From contig JAVBMT010000008.1 of assembly GCA_031552195.1 (NCBI GenBank), positions 1-41,210 of the forward strand: DNA of 41,210 nucleotides, written 5' to 3'. Source of the stretch: JAVBMP01 sp031552195 (GTDB lineage: Bacteria > Desulfobacterota > Desulfovibrionia > Desulfovibrionales > Desulfovibrionaceae). The translations under genes were made by a program, and so were the position numbers. Below, one piece after another: positions 23,509 through 31,455 of the stretch. The notes under the pieces are model-generated. The model ran no database searches. It saw only the letters and a program-made list of their open reading frames with translations, and was not told where the DNA came from. Position 1 is the stretch's first letter. Each line of letters opens with the position of its first letter.

Positions 23509-23774
23509 TTCTTTCCGCTTTACACCTTGGGGCGCAGCGCTTGCGCCGTTTTCTCAGCAGCCTTTCATGAAGGCCGGAAACGTGGAGCTTATATTGCATA
23601 TTAAAGCCCGCCAGCCCTGAATTAAAGACGCGCTTCACCATAGACGCCGCTTGCTTGAAGGTCTTTTCCGCGCAACAGCATGGCGTTTCAGGCGTGAACG
23701 CCCTGGGCGGAACGGGCGAATATTTTGAATAGAGCCGCTTTACGCGTAAATTTCCCTATAACGGAGAACACAGC

Positions 23775-25610
23775 ATGCCTCTCATCCATTCGCAGAAAAC
23801 CGGAAGCGCTCTTACGCTGCAAAACCGCCCCGGGCCTGAACTCTACCGGGACTCTTTTCCTTACAGCCGGGTGAGCCGCGTGACCTTTGACGACGTTTAC
23901 GTCATGCCCCGCCCGGCCGACCCCATGTTTATAACCGACACCACGTTCAGGGACGGGCAACAGGCCAGGCCGCCCTACACCCCGAAGCAGGTGCTGGAAA
24001 TTTTCGAGATGCTCCATGAGCTGGGCGGGCGTAGCGGACTGATTCGCGCCTCCGAGTTCTTCATGTATTCGGAAAAAGACCGCAAGTGCATAGAACTCTG
24101 CCGTTCCAAAGGCTACAAGTTTCCCCGCGTGACCGGCTGGATACGGGCCAATATCGACGATCTCAAGCTGGCGAAATCCATGGAATTTGAGGAAGTGGGC
24201 CTGCTCACCAGCGTTTCGGATTATCATATCTACCTGAAATTGGGCTGGGACAGGCAGAAGGCTTTCGACAACTATGTCAAAATAGTCGAGCAGGCCCTGG
24301 ACTGGGGCATAGCTCCGCGCTGCCACTTTGAAGACGTGACCAGGGCGGATATTAACGGCTTTTGCCTGCCTTTGGCGGCCAAGCTGATGGAAATGTCCAA
24401 AGAAAGCGGATTGCCGATAAAAATACGCCTTTGCGACACCATGGGCTATGGCGTGCCTTATCCCGGGGCTACCTTGCCCCGTTCCGTTCCCCGCCTGGTG
24501 CGCGCCTTCACCGATGAAGCCGGCGTTCCTGGTGAGTGGCTGGAGTGGCACGGGCATAACGATTTCCATAAAGTGCTCATCAACGGCACAACCGCATGGC
24601 TTTACGGCTGCGGGGGCATAAACTCCACGCTTCTCGGTTTTGGCGAACGCACCGGCAATACCCCGCTTGAAGCCCTGATCATGGAATATATTTCGCTCAC
24701 AGGCGATGATGACGCTGCCAACACCAAGGTCATCACCCGCATAGCGGAATATTTTTCCAAAGAACTTGAATATGAAATTCCGGCGAATTACCCATTTGTC
24801 GGGCGGGATTTCAACGCCACCAGCGCGGGCATCCATGTTGACGGCCTGGCGAAAAATGAAGAAATCTACAATATTTTCGACACCGGCACCATTCTCGGCC
24901 GCGACATGCCTATAATTATAACCGACAAGTCCGGCCGGGCCGGTGTGGCTTACTGGATAAACACTGAACTGAACCTGCCGGAAGACAAGAAGGTTAACAA
25001 GTCCCACCCGGCCATCGGGCAGATTCACGGGCGCATCATGCAGGCTTACGAGCAGGGGCGCAATACGTCGTTTTCGCATAAGGAAATGATGACTCTGGTG
25101 CGCCGTTATATTCCGGACCTGTTCGCTTCGGAGTTCGGCCGCCTGAAGCAGGTGGCCCGCGACCTGGCCGCCGGAATAATACTCAAGCTGGCTCACGATT
25201 GCATAATTGTGGGCAGCGGCATAGATTATTATCCATGCATGCAGGAATTCGTCACCTCGTATCCGTTCATCCAATATCTGCACCTTACGGACACGAAAGG
25301 CACACTGCTTTCCGCGGCCATTACGGACCCGGCCTACAAAGAGCGTTATGACCGTTTGCCCCTGGGGTTTGACTTTTCGCAGCGCGAATGGTTCAAAAAC
25401 CCTATGAAAACCGGAAAACTGCATGTGACTGACGTTTACCAGTCACACTTCACGGACAAGCTCATTTTAACCGTGTCGACCGTGGTTACTGATAAAAATG
25501 ACGAAATAACCGGTGTTATCGCGGCGGATATACAATTGGAAGAACTTTTGCAACGCGCCGAGGTTCTCAAGGAAGACGAACGGAAAGAGCGCGAAGAATT
25601 GCAGGGCTGA
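23775..25610 (+). CDS. LeuA/homocitrate-synthase-like aldolase fused to a Cache sensor domain
   Basis: Residues 45 to about 400 form a TIM-barrel of the DRE-TIM metallolyase (HMGL) family: DTTFRDGQQ near 55-63, HGHND near 259-263 with the two metal-binding histidines, GFGERTGNTPLEAL near 290-303 and FNATSAGIHVDG near 345-355. This group condenses acetyl-CoA with 2-oxoacids. In place of the leucine-binding LeuA dimer domain, residues about 430-611 look like a PDC/Cache domain: HLTDTKG near 501-507, DFSQREWFKNP near 535-545, VTDVYQSH near 554-561 and GVIAADIQL near the end. There is no signal peptide or membrane helix, so this sensor-type domain would be in the cytoplasm. GGAG lies 8 nt before the ATG. 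The OsmC-type gene follows 17 nt later. Confidence 0.87.
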   Translation: MPLIHSQKTGSALTLQNRPGPELYRDSFPYSRVSRVTFDDVYVMPRPADPMFITDTTFRDGQQARPPYTPKQVLEIFEMLHELGGRSGLIRASEFFMYSEKDRKCIELCRSKGYKFPRVTGWIRANIDDLKLAKSMEFEEVGLLTSVSDYHIYLKLGWDRQKAFDNYVKIVEQALDWGIAPRCHFEDVTRADINGFCLPLAAKLMEMSKESGLPIKIRLCDTMGYGVPYPGATLPRSVPRLVRAFTDEAGVPGEWLEWHGHNDFHKVLINGTTAWLYGCGGINSTLLGFGERTGNTPLEALIMEYISLTGDDDAANTKVITRIAEYFSKELEYEIPANYPFVGRDFNATSAGIHVDGLAKNEEIYNIFDTGTILGRDMPIIITDKSGRAGVAYWINTELNLPEDKKVNKSHPAIGQIHGRIMQAYEQGRNTSFSHKEMMTLVRRYIPDLFASEFGRLKQVARDLAAGIILKLAHDCIIVGSGIDYYPCMQEFVTSYPFIQYLHLTDTKGTLLSAAITDPAYKERYDRLPLGFDFSQREWFKNPMKTGKLHVTDVYQSHFTDKLILTVSTVVTDKNDEITGVIAADIQLEELLQRAEVLKEDERKEREELQG

Positions 25611-25627
25611 GCGCCCGGGGAGGGAAT

Positions 25628-26038
25628 ATGGCTACAGTGAAGGCTAAATATCTCGGAGAGCTTAGAGTTGAAAGCACCCACGTAAAAAGCGGGGCGACGA
25701 TTATAACCGATGCGCCGCCTGACAACCACGGCAAGGGCGAGGCGTTTTCTCCCACGGATCTCGGGGCTACGGCCCTGGCCGCCTGTGCGATGACCCTCAT
25801 GGGCATCTATGCGCAGTCGCACGGAATAGACATAGCTGGAACGGAAATTGAAGTGACCAAGGTCATGGCGGCTGACCCGCGCCGCATTTCGGAGATTGAG
25901 GTCGTTTACACCATGCCTGACCGCGCATACAGCGAAAAGGAAAAGATATCGCTGGAAAGGGCGGCCAAAACCTGCCCCATGCATTACAGCCTGCACCCGG
26001 ACATTGTGCAGAAATTTGTCTTCAAGTGGGCCAGATAG
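25628..26038 (+). CDS. OsmC/YhfA-family protein
   Basis: The 136-aa protein has the OsmC fold with both redox cysteines: Cys53 in AACAMTLMGI, at the start of the central helix, and Cys116 in TCPMHYSLH. OsmC and Ohr proteins reduce organic hydroperoxides. The CPMH-type members (YhfA group) are less well characterised and may have other substrates. It is 17 nt downstream of the aldolase-Cache gene with GGAGGG before the ATG, so it is cotranscribed. It may protect or accompany that enzyme, but this is only inferred from position. Confidence 0.9.
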   Translation: MATVKAKYLGELRVESTHVKSGATIITDAPPDNHGKGEAFSPTDLGATALAACAMTLMGIYAQSHGIDIAGTEIEVTKVMAADPRRISEIEVVYTMPDRAYSEKEKISLERAAKTCPMHYSLHPDIVQKFVFKWAR

Positions 26039-26055
26039 CCCGCACGGCATCCGTT

Positions 26056-26075
26056 CTTTTTCTTTTTTGAAAAAG
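26056..26075. terminator. weak A/T-rich hairpin between convergent genes
   Basis: CTTTTTC (26056-26062) pairs with GAAAAAG (26069-26075) around six T residues. It lies in the 48-nt gap between the OsmC gene and the minus-strand 120-aa gene and may serve both, but the stem is weak. Confidence 0.3.
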
Positions 26076-26086
26076 GGCGGATTATC

Positions 26087-26449
26087 TTAGAATCCAGCGT
26101 ACTCCAGAACATGATTAAGGCTGCGTCTTTCCACGGAGAAGGGCGCGGCCTTTCCGTTTTTAAAGCGCAGGCGGCATATTTCCCAGGCCTCGAGGTCAAT
26201 AAAATCTATTTTTCCGGCGGTGCCGGGGCCGAAGTGCGGTTCCAGCGCGGCCAGGAAATCGTCAAGGGGAAAGTACACTCCTTCATAATTCAGGAGCAGG
26301 GTTTCTCCGTCAAGTTCAAGGGCGGCGGCGGCGTTTTCTTCGCCCAGCAAGGGGGAAAGTTCGGACAGGCCGGCTTCAAGGGCCGCGTCCGGCATGGGGT
26401 AAAGCTGTCCGAACACCTTGACGAGTATGTTGTCTCTGATTTGCGGCAT
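26087..26449 (-). CDS. 120-aa acidic protein of unknown function
   Basis: I do not recognise a family. The protein is soluble and acidic, with a predicted alpha-beta arrangement: an amphipathic helix with LEAGLSELSPLLGEENA, a strand-rich middle (GETLLLNYEGVYFPLDDF) and a final segment with WEICRLRFKNG. No catalytic or metal motif is seen. It is convergent with the OsmC gene. The TPR gene upstream on the same strand ends 119 nt away, so cotranscription is possible. Confidence 0.72.
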   Translation of the reverse strand: MPQIRDNILVKVFGQLYPMPDAALEAGLSELSPLLGEENAAAALELDGETLLLNYEGVYFPLDDFLAALEPHFGPGTAGKIDFIDLEAWEICRLRFKNGKAAPFSVERRSLNHVLEYAGF

Positions 26450-26568
26450 GGTTTGCCTGTCGCCGTATTTTGGCGGTTAACCGTAAAAAGATACGGCTTG
26501 GCGTTTGCCCTGGGCCTGCTATCTTATTAATTTATTAGAGCCTTTAAACTGTTTTAAAGTTAAATGCC

Positions 26569-27624
26569 CTAATCGGGGCACTGGCCTTCTTTTTTGGCCC
26601 AGGTATAGCTGGAACAGTCGCCCAGGCGGCAGGCTTCGTTAAGATCGGCGCACATTTCAGGGATTTTGTTTTCCACCAGGTAAGCGGCGGCCCGGCTGTT
26701 GCGGTAGGTTGGGTTGCTGGGGGCCAGGCTTATGGCCGCATCAAAATCCTTGACGGCGAGGGCGGAAAGTTTTCCCTGCAGATAGACGGCTCCGCGCAAA
26801 TGATAGGCCCTTGGCAGGTCGGGCTGGTATTTCAGGGCGCGGTCAAGGCGTTCTTCGGCCTCATTCAGGCGGTTGGCCTGAATGAGCAACTCTCCTAGAG
26901 AACACAGAACCAGGGCGTTTTCAGGGTCAAGCTGATGCGCTTCCCGCAACATGGCATTGGCCCGCGGAATATCCTTTGGGGCGCTTCCATCAAGCAAGGG
27001 CAGCGCGTCAAGGTAAAGCATGGCCGCCAGCAGGGAGTTAAGGCGGCGCTCCAGAGAGTCGGTCATGCTTTGGGTATAGCGGCTTGAACCGGCATGCAGA
27101 GCGGTTTCGGCAAGTTCGTCATAAAGCTTGAGCTGCCGTTCCGCCGCAAGCAGCCCGCCGCTGTAAAGTTCAATGTAGTCGCTTGAATGCAGAAGGGCGA
27201 TGACGCGTTCGCGCAAATCGTCAACCGGTTCCGCTGAAATTTCCGCTATAACGGCGGCGGTGTCATTCTCTCTGTTCGCCCTTGTCTTGTTGCTGGTAAT
27301 CTTGGCCAGAGAATAGACAAATGCCGGGGTGTTCTTGCGGGCCAGCAGCACGGGCGGGGTATGCCCTTCCGGGTTGGGGGCGAGGATGAAGCGCAAAATA
27401 TCGTTTTTGGCCAGAGCGGCCACCGTTTCTTTGGCCAATGCGATACGGGCGGCCGCTCCCGCCGCTTTCGCGGCCCGTTCAGGCCTGACCAGCCCCCCGT
27501 AAGGGCGTTCGGCGGAAGCTTTTATAGAGGGCGTATTTTCAGATGCGGCGGCGGAAAAGGGCCGGAGCATGACCGCAAAAAACAGCGCGGGCAGGAGCGC
27601 CAGAAAGCACCTGGAGGTGGTCAT
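26569..27624 (-). CDS. exported TPR-repeat protein
   Basis: The 351-aa protein has an N-terminal signal peptide (hydrophobic core about residues 6-22, AAA near 25-27). It has a helical middle and at least three TPR-like units in the C-terminal third (ENALVLCSLGELLIQANRLN, LDRALKYQPDLPRAYHLRGA, DAAISLAPSNPTYRNSRAAA). It would act in the periplasm or at the outer membrane as a binding scaffold. The start lies 2 nt after the stop of the YajG-like lipoprotein gene, so the two are an operon and may be partners. Two cysteines near the C-terminus (MCADLNEACRLGDC) could form a disulfide. Confidence 0.88.
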   Translation of the reverse strand: MTTSRCFLALLPALFFAVMLRPFSAAASENTPSIKASAERPYGGLVRPERAAKAAGAAARIALAKETVAALAKNDILRFILAPNPEGHTPPVLLARKNTPAFVYSLAKITSNKTRANRENDTAAVIAEISAEPVDDLRERVIALLHSSDYIELYSGGLLAAERQLKLYDELAETALHAGSSRYTQSMTDSLERRLNSLLAAMLYLDALPLLDGSAPKDIPRANAMLREAHQLDPENALVLCSLGELLIQANRLNEAEERLDRALKYQPDLPRAYHLRGAVYLQGKLSALAVKDFDAAISLAPSNPTYRNSRAAAYLVENKIPEMCADLNEACRLGDCSSYTWAKKEGQCPD

Positions 27625-27626
27625 CT

Positions 27627-28199
27627 TTATATTTTTTGGCTTATTTTCTGGCTAAGCGGCTTAAGCAGGTCTTGCAGGGCTTCTGTAAGCATGGCCTCTG
27701 TCGGATTGGTCATGGGGAAAACTTTTTTGTTCAGGCTGCTGGAAAAGGTTTCTTTGGCTACAAGTTTCCCTTTGGCCCTGACCGAAGCGGATATTTTTAT
27801 GCGGCAGGTAAAGCTTATGGGAGAGACCTCTTCAATCCATACTTCCTCGACATCTCCGCTTACGATGTAGTCAGGAGAGCTTTGTTCAGCCGAGGCCATG
27901 CTCGCGGCGTAGGTAACGGTAAAGCCGAGCTGGGCCAGTTCGTCGGCCAGGGCTCGCGAAACCCAGTCCGCCACATCGTTTTTGGCTGTGTATGTCTCGC
28001 CGCTGGAACGCACGCCTATTTCGCTTTTGCCCCTGGCATCATTCATGGTGACAACGCAGACGGCGGAGCCTTGGCGCGCTTCCGCCCTGATTTCAGACTG
28101 GGGGGGGGTATAGTAAAGGCCGACTACGCGGCTCTGCCCGCAGCCCGCCAGAAAAAGCGCCGGCAACAGCAAGGTCAGCAATATTTTTTGATAATGCAT
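27627..28199 (-). CDS. YajG-like lipoprotein
   Basis: The 190-aa precursor has a lipobox LAGC with Cys20. The mature part contains VVTMNDARGKSEIGV, ADELAQLGFTV and PDYIVSGDVEEVW, an arrangement close to the YajG family, whose members are outer-membrane lipoproteins of uncertain role. I chose the ATG at 28199. Earlier in-frame codons add an Arg-rich segment that would spoil the signal peptide. A candidate promoter lies at 28304-28332. The downstream TPR gene is coupled by a 2-nt gap. Confidence 0.82.
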   Translation of the reverse strand: MHYQKILLTLLLPALFLAGCGQSRVVGLYYTPPQSEIRAEARQGSAVCVVTMNDARGKSEIGVRSSGETYTAKNDVADWVSRALADELAQLGFTVTYAASMASAEQSSPDYIVSGDVEEVWIEEVSPISFTCRIKISASVRAKGKLVAKETFSSSLNKKVFPMTNPTEAMLTEALQDLLKPLSQKISQKI

Positions 28200-28303
28200 C
28201 CTTATCCGCCTTATCCCGATGCCCGGATAGTTTCGTGATAAAAAGAGATTGCGGCGCATGCCGTTTTCGCAAATGCCCCGTGAGCCTCAAGCTTATTCCG
28301 TGT

Positions 28304-28332
28304 ATAATTTGTTATAGTGCCAAAAGTGTCAA
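28304..28332 (-). promoter_or_regulatory. candidate promoter of the YajG-like/TPR operon
   Basis: On the minus strand a perfect -35 TTGACA (28332-28327), a 17-nt spacer and a -10 AATTAT (28309-28304, four of six consensus bases) lie about 105 nt upstream of the lipoprotein ATG. Confidence 0.45.
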
Positions 28333-28674
28333 GATAAAATTAGCCTTGCCTTTTTACGGAATATGGACGAACTTCGGCGCGCGTTTCAGGTTCTTCAGCC
28401 TGCGCGGCAGAAAAATGGGGCGCGCCGACTGTATTTTTAGCTCACTGTATTGACAGATCGCCGGCATTCTGGCAGTTGTCTTTAACGCCACGGTATTTAC
28501 ATAAGCTTGATCTTGCTTTATGTTCATATCTACATGTATTAAAGCAAGCGTGCACAAAATATTAAATTTTGCAACCATGATACTGATAATCAGTGTCGCT
28601 ATGCGGGGCGTTTCAAGTCTTCTCATTGCAGGCGTGTAATTCGCCTCTAAAAAAACCATGCTATGGAGTAAAAA
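28333..28674. other. 342-nt region upstream of the HU gene
   Basis: No convincing gene is seen. The sequence is richer in A and T than its surroundings, as expected for the control region of a strongly expressed gene. It has a TTGACA at 28450-28455 without a matching -10 at normal distance. The ribosome binding site GGAG is at about 28665-28668 before the HU ATG. Confidence 0.5.
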
Positions 28675-28950
28675 ATGACTAAAGCTGAACTCGTGCAGAA
28701 AATTCATGCCAAAGCCGGCCTTAACACAAAGGCTCAGACCGAAGCCGCTCTCGACGCTGTGATCGCTTCCCTGACCGAAGCCCTCAAGTCCGGCGAAGCC
28801 GTCACCTTTACCGGTTTCGGCAGCTTCAAGCTAACTCAGCGTGCCGCCCGCAAAGGCCGCAACCCCCGCACCGGCAAGGAAATCAACATTCCCGCCAGCA
28901 AAGCTGTGAAGTTCACTCCCGGCAAAGTGCTGAAAGACGCCGTAAAATAG
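28675..28950 (+). CDS. hup: HU-family DNA-binding protein
   Basis: The 91-aa protein is a typical bacterial HU: MTKAELVQKIHAKAGL at the start, FTGFGSF in the beta region, and the DNA-binding arm with GRNPRTGKEINIPASK (proline of the RNP segment intact), ending FTPGKVLKDAVK. It packages and bends the chromosome as a dimer. It has a strong ribosome binding site GGAG and its own terminator. Codon use is strongly biased to the common codons, consistent with high expression. Confidence 0.97.
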   Translation: MTKAELVQKIHAKAGLNTKAQTEAALDAVIASLTEALKSGEAVTFTGFGSFKLTQRAARKGRNPRTGKEINIPASKAVKFTPGKVLKDAVK

Positions 28951-28972
28951 GTTTCAGCCTCAATCGTTTTGC

Positions 28973-29002
28973 AAAACCCTCCTTCATGGAGGGTTTTTTT
29001 TT
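28973..29002 (+). terminator. intrinsic terminator of hup
   Basis: A stem of about 10 bp (AAAACCCTCC with GGAGGGTTTT) and a 5-nt loop TTCAT run into a continuous T tract. It lies 22 nt after the HU stop. Confidence 0.93.
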
Positions 29003-29061
29003 ATTTCCGGCGCGTTAACGGCGTATTGACATTGTTGAAAGCGCAGGGCATTTTTATAGCT

Positions 29062-30450
29062 ATGAATAACAATGCGTTTGACGTGGTAATTGTCGGCGGC
29101 GGCCCGGCCGGGCTTTTTTCGGCCTATTGGCTGGCCGAGTATTCATCTTTGCGGGTTTGCCTGGTTGACAAGGGGCAAGGCGTAAAAAAACGCCATTGTC
29201 CCATTCCGCATACCGGGCGTTGCCTGCATTGCAAGCCTTCCTGCCATATTTTGACCGGTCTTGGGGGGGCGGGCCTGTTTTCAGACGGAAAGCTCAATTT
29301 CATTTACAAGCTGGGAAAAACAGACCTGTCGCAGTTCATGCCCAAGGCGGAAGCCGCGCTTCTAATTGATGAAACGGAACGCATTTTCAACCGTTTCGGC
29401 ATGGACGCTCCGGTTTACCCGTCAGATATGGATTCCGCCAAAGATATACGCAAACTTTCCAAGACCTATGGCATAGACCTGCTGCTTATCAGGCAAAAAC
29501 ACCTTGGCAGTGACTATCTTCCTGAATATATTGACAATATGTGTAAATTTCTTCAGGAAAAAGGCGTTGTTATACGCACGGGTGAGGAAATTTTTGACGT
29601 TGTGGTGGAAAACGGCCGGGTCAGCGGCGTTCTGGGGTCTTCAGGGCGCATTGACGCCGGGTCGGTTATTTTGGCCCCGGGCCGGGTTGGGGCGGACTGG
29701 ACGGGCAACCTGGCCCGCCGCCTTGGTTTGAAGGTAAGCCAGCGAGGCATCGAAGTCGGCGTGCGCGTTGAAGTGCATAAAGATATCATGGCGGACGTCA
29801 CCAACATAATTTATGATCCTACTTTTTTTGTGCAAACCCGCCGTTATGACGACCAGACCCGCACTTTCTGCACCAACCCCGAAGGTTTCGTAAGCCTTGA
29901 AAATTATCAGGACTTCGTTTGCGTTAACGGCCACGCCCTGCGCCAGGTCAAATCAGAGAACACCAATTTCGCCTTCCTGTCCAAGGTGGTGCTTACAGAT
30001 CCGGTTTCAGACAACCAGGGCTACGGCACGGCCATAGGACGCCTGGCCACGATTATTGGCGGCGGCAAACCTATTTTGCAGCGCTTCGGCGATTTGCAGC
30101 GCGGCCGCCGCTCCACCTGGAACCGCATCAGCAAGGGATATATAGAACCGACGCTTTCAGCGGTGACTCCGGGGGACCTCAGCATGGCGCTTCCGGAGCG
30201 CATTGTGACCAACATCCTGGACGGACTCAAACAGTTGCACATGGTCGTTCCCGGCGTTGCGAACGAAGAAACCCTGCTTTACGGCCCGGAAATAAAATTT
30301 TTCGCTACCCAGGTTGAATGCGACGGTAACCTTCAGACCCCTGTTCCAGGCCTCTTCATTGCCGGAGACGGGCCTGGAGTTTCCGGCAATATAGTGGCCG
30401 CGGCGGCCACAGGCATTATTCCGGCCCGTTTTTTGGCCGCCCGGCCTTAA
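29062..30450 (+). CDS. FAD-dependent dehydrogenase of the COG2509 type
   Basis: The 462-aa flavoprotein begins with a dinucleotide-binding fold (VVIVGGGPAGLFSAYWLAE near residues 8-26) and ends with an FAD site (GLFIAGDGPGVSGN near 432-445). After the first strand comes a cysteine-rich insert: RHCPIPHTGRCLHCKPSC, with four cysteines, which may bind a metal or an Fe-S cluster. This insert and the general length fit the COG2509 FAD-dependent dehydrogenases, whose substrates are mostly unknown. I chose the ATG at 29062. Longer in-frame reading runs into the hup terminator. A TTGACA at 29026-29031 hints at a promoter but lacks a good -10. The PyrK-type gene follows 34 nt later and could be an electron-transfer partner. 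Confidence 0.87.
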   Translation: MNNNAFDVVIVGGGPAGLFSAYWLAEYSSLRVCLVDKGQGVKKRHCPIPHTGRCLHCKPSCHILTGLGGAGLFSDGKLNFIYKLGKTDLSQFMPKAEAALLIDETERIFNRFGMDAPVYPSDMDSAKDIRKLSKTYGIDLLLIRQKHLGSDYLPEYIDNMCKFLQEKGVVIRTGEEIFDVVVENGRVSGVLGSSGRIDAGSVILAPGRVGADWTGNLARRLGLKVSQRGIEVGVRVEVHKDIMADVTNIIYDPTFFVQTRRYDDQTRTFCTNPEGFVSLENYQDFVCVNGHALRQVKSENTNFAFLSKVVLTDPVSDNQGYGTAIGRLATIIGGGKPILQRFGDLQRGRRSTWNRISKGYIEPTLSAVTPGDLSMALPERIVTNILDGLKQLHMVVPGVANEETLLYGPEIKFFATQVECDGNLQTPVPGLFIAGDGPGVSGNIVAAAATGIIPARFLAARP

Positions 30451-30484
30451 AAGTTTTATTCGAATAATCATGCAGGTGCCTATT

Positions 30485-31309
30485 ATGAATACTCAAGAAC
30501 GACAGGTCAGTGAGCTTACGGTGTTGGATATCGTTCCCTTTGGCGAACCGGGAAAGGGCAAGCATTTTTTCGCTTTGCGCCTCACGCCTCCAGAGTGGAA
30601 AAGCTATTCCCCCGGCCAGTTCGTCATGGTGCGGCCCAAGGCCTGGGGGCAAGAACTGACCTGGGGGCGGCCTTTTTCCATCTGCCTTATGACGCCGCGC
30701 GATCTGGTGGTTTTTTTTCAGGTTGCGGGGCGAGGCACAGAGCGCCTGGCCAATTTGAGATCCGGCGACCAGGTTGAAGTGTGGGGACCTCTTGGGAACG
30801 GCTTCATTATGGAAAAAGGAACGCCGACTCTTCTTCTGGCCGGCGGAATAGGCATTGCCCCGTTTCTCGGCTACGCCCACGATCACCCCACCCCCGGCGG
30901 TCTGCATCTTGATTTCGGTCACCGCATGCCGCTGAGCTGCTATCCTTTCGATGACTTCAGCGATAAAATAACGACGGCCAATTATCCGGAACGAAAGCCG
31001 GAAGACCTTGAGGCCTTTATTGCGGTAATGGACGCCCATATAGCCGACTATGCCGCGCGCGGCGGCCTGGTCTTGGCCTGCGGCCCGACCCCGTTTTTGA
31101 AAACGGTGCAGAGCCTCGCCGCAAAGCATAAGGCGCGGGCGCAGCTTTCGCTGGAAAATCGGATGGCTTGCGGGGTTGGGGCTTGCGTCGGCTGCGTGGT
31201 CAGGACAAATCCGGCCAATCCGCCGGAAGGCTATAAGGCTGACCCGGCTTTGCCGGTCACAACCTGCACCTGCGGGCCGGTGTTCTGGTCGGATTCTATC
31301 AGGCTATAA
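30485..31309 (+). CDS. pyrK: PyrK-type ferredoxin reductase / dihydroorotate dehydrogenase electron-transfer subunit
   Basis: The 274-aa protein has an FAD domain (SPGQFVMVRP and GRPFSI near residues 43-70), an NAD domain (LLLAGGIGIAPFLGYA near 118-133 and LVLACGPTPFLK near 200) and a C-terminal 2Fe-2S site: Cys229, Cys234, Cys237 in ACGVGACVGC and Cys261 or Cys263 in TCTC. PyrK passes electrons from dihydroorotate dehydrogenase PyrD to NAD+. PyrD is not in this window, and the neighbour upstream is a COG2509 flavoprotein. The protein could therefore serve another dehydrogenase. I chose the ATG at 30485, which has AGGTG 8 nt upstream. An ATG at 30470 lacks a ribosome binding site. Confidence 0.88.
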   Translation: MNTQERQVSELTVLDIVPFGEPGKGKHFFALRLTPPEWKSYSPGQFVMVRPKAWGQELTWGRPFSICLMTPRDLVVFFQVAGRGTERLANLRSGDQVEVWGPLGNGFIMEKGTPTLLLAGGIGIAPFLGYAHDHPTPGGLHLDFGHRMPLSCYPFDDFSDKITTANYPERKPEDLEAFIAVMDAHIADYAARGGLVLACGPTPFLKTVQSLAAKHKARAQLSLENRMACGVGACVGCVVRTNPANPPEGYKADPALPVTTCTCGPVFWSDSIRL

Positions 31310-31330
31310 AACTGTTTTTTTTTATGTTGA

Positions 31331-31368
31331 CGCGAACCGGGGAGGGAGCTGCTCCGCCCCGGTTCGCG
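31331..31368. terminator. 12-bp hairpin downstream of pyrK
   Basis: CGCGAACCGGGG (31331-31342) pairs perfectly with 31357-31368. A run of nine or more T residues lies before the stem rather than after it. It is the first of three consecutive stems in a 100-nt gap between convergent genes. Confidence 0.5.
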
Positions 31369-31384
31369 GGCAGGTTTTCCTGCC
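31369..31384. terminator. short hairpin, second of three
   Basis: GGCAGG (31369-31374) pairs with CCTGCC (31379-31384) around a TTTT loop, directly adjoining the stem at 31331-31368. Confidence 0.35.
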
Positions 31385-31395
31385 GTTCCCCTGCG

Positions 31396-31430
31396 GGCGG
31401 CATGTGAACGGGGTGGTTTCACATGCCGCC
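31396..31430. terminator. 13-bp hairpin downstream of the TRAP permease gene
   Basis: GGCGGCATGTGAA (31396-31408) pairs perfectly with 31418-31430. It lies 26 nt beyond the stop of the minus-strand TRAP gene and is probably its terminator, though a T run is lacking. On the plus strand TTGTTGATTT follows. Confidence 0.5.
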
Positions 31431-31455
31431 TTGTTGATTTAGAGCTGCCAGACGC

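Noticed and set aside
23688..25424. 578-codon open frame on the minus strand
   Set aside because: It is antisense to the aldolase-Cache gene, whose motifs are unmistakable. The antisense product has no recognisable domain.
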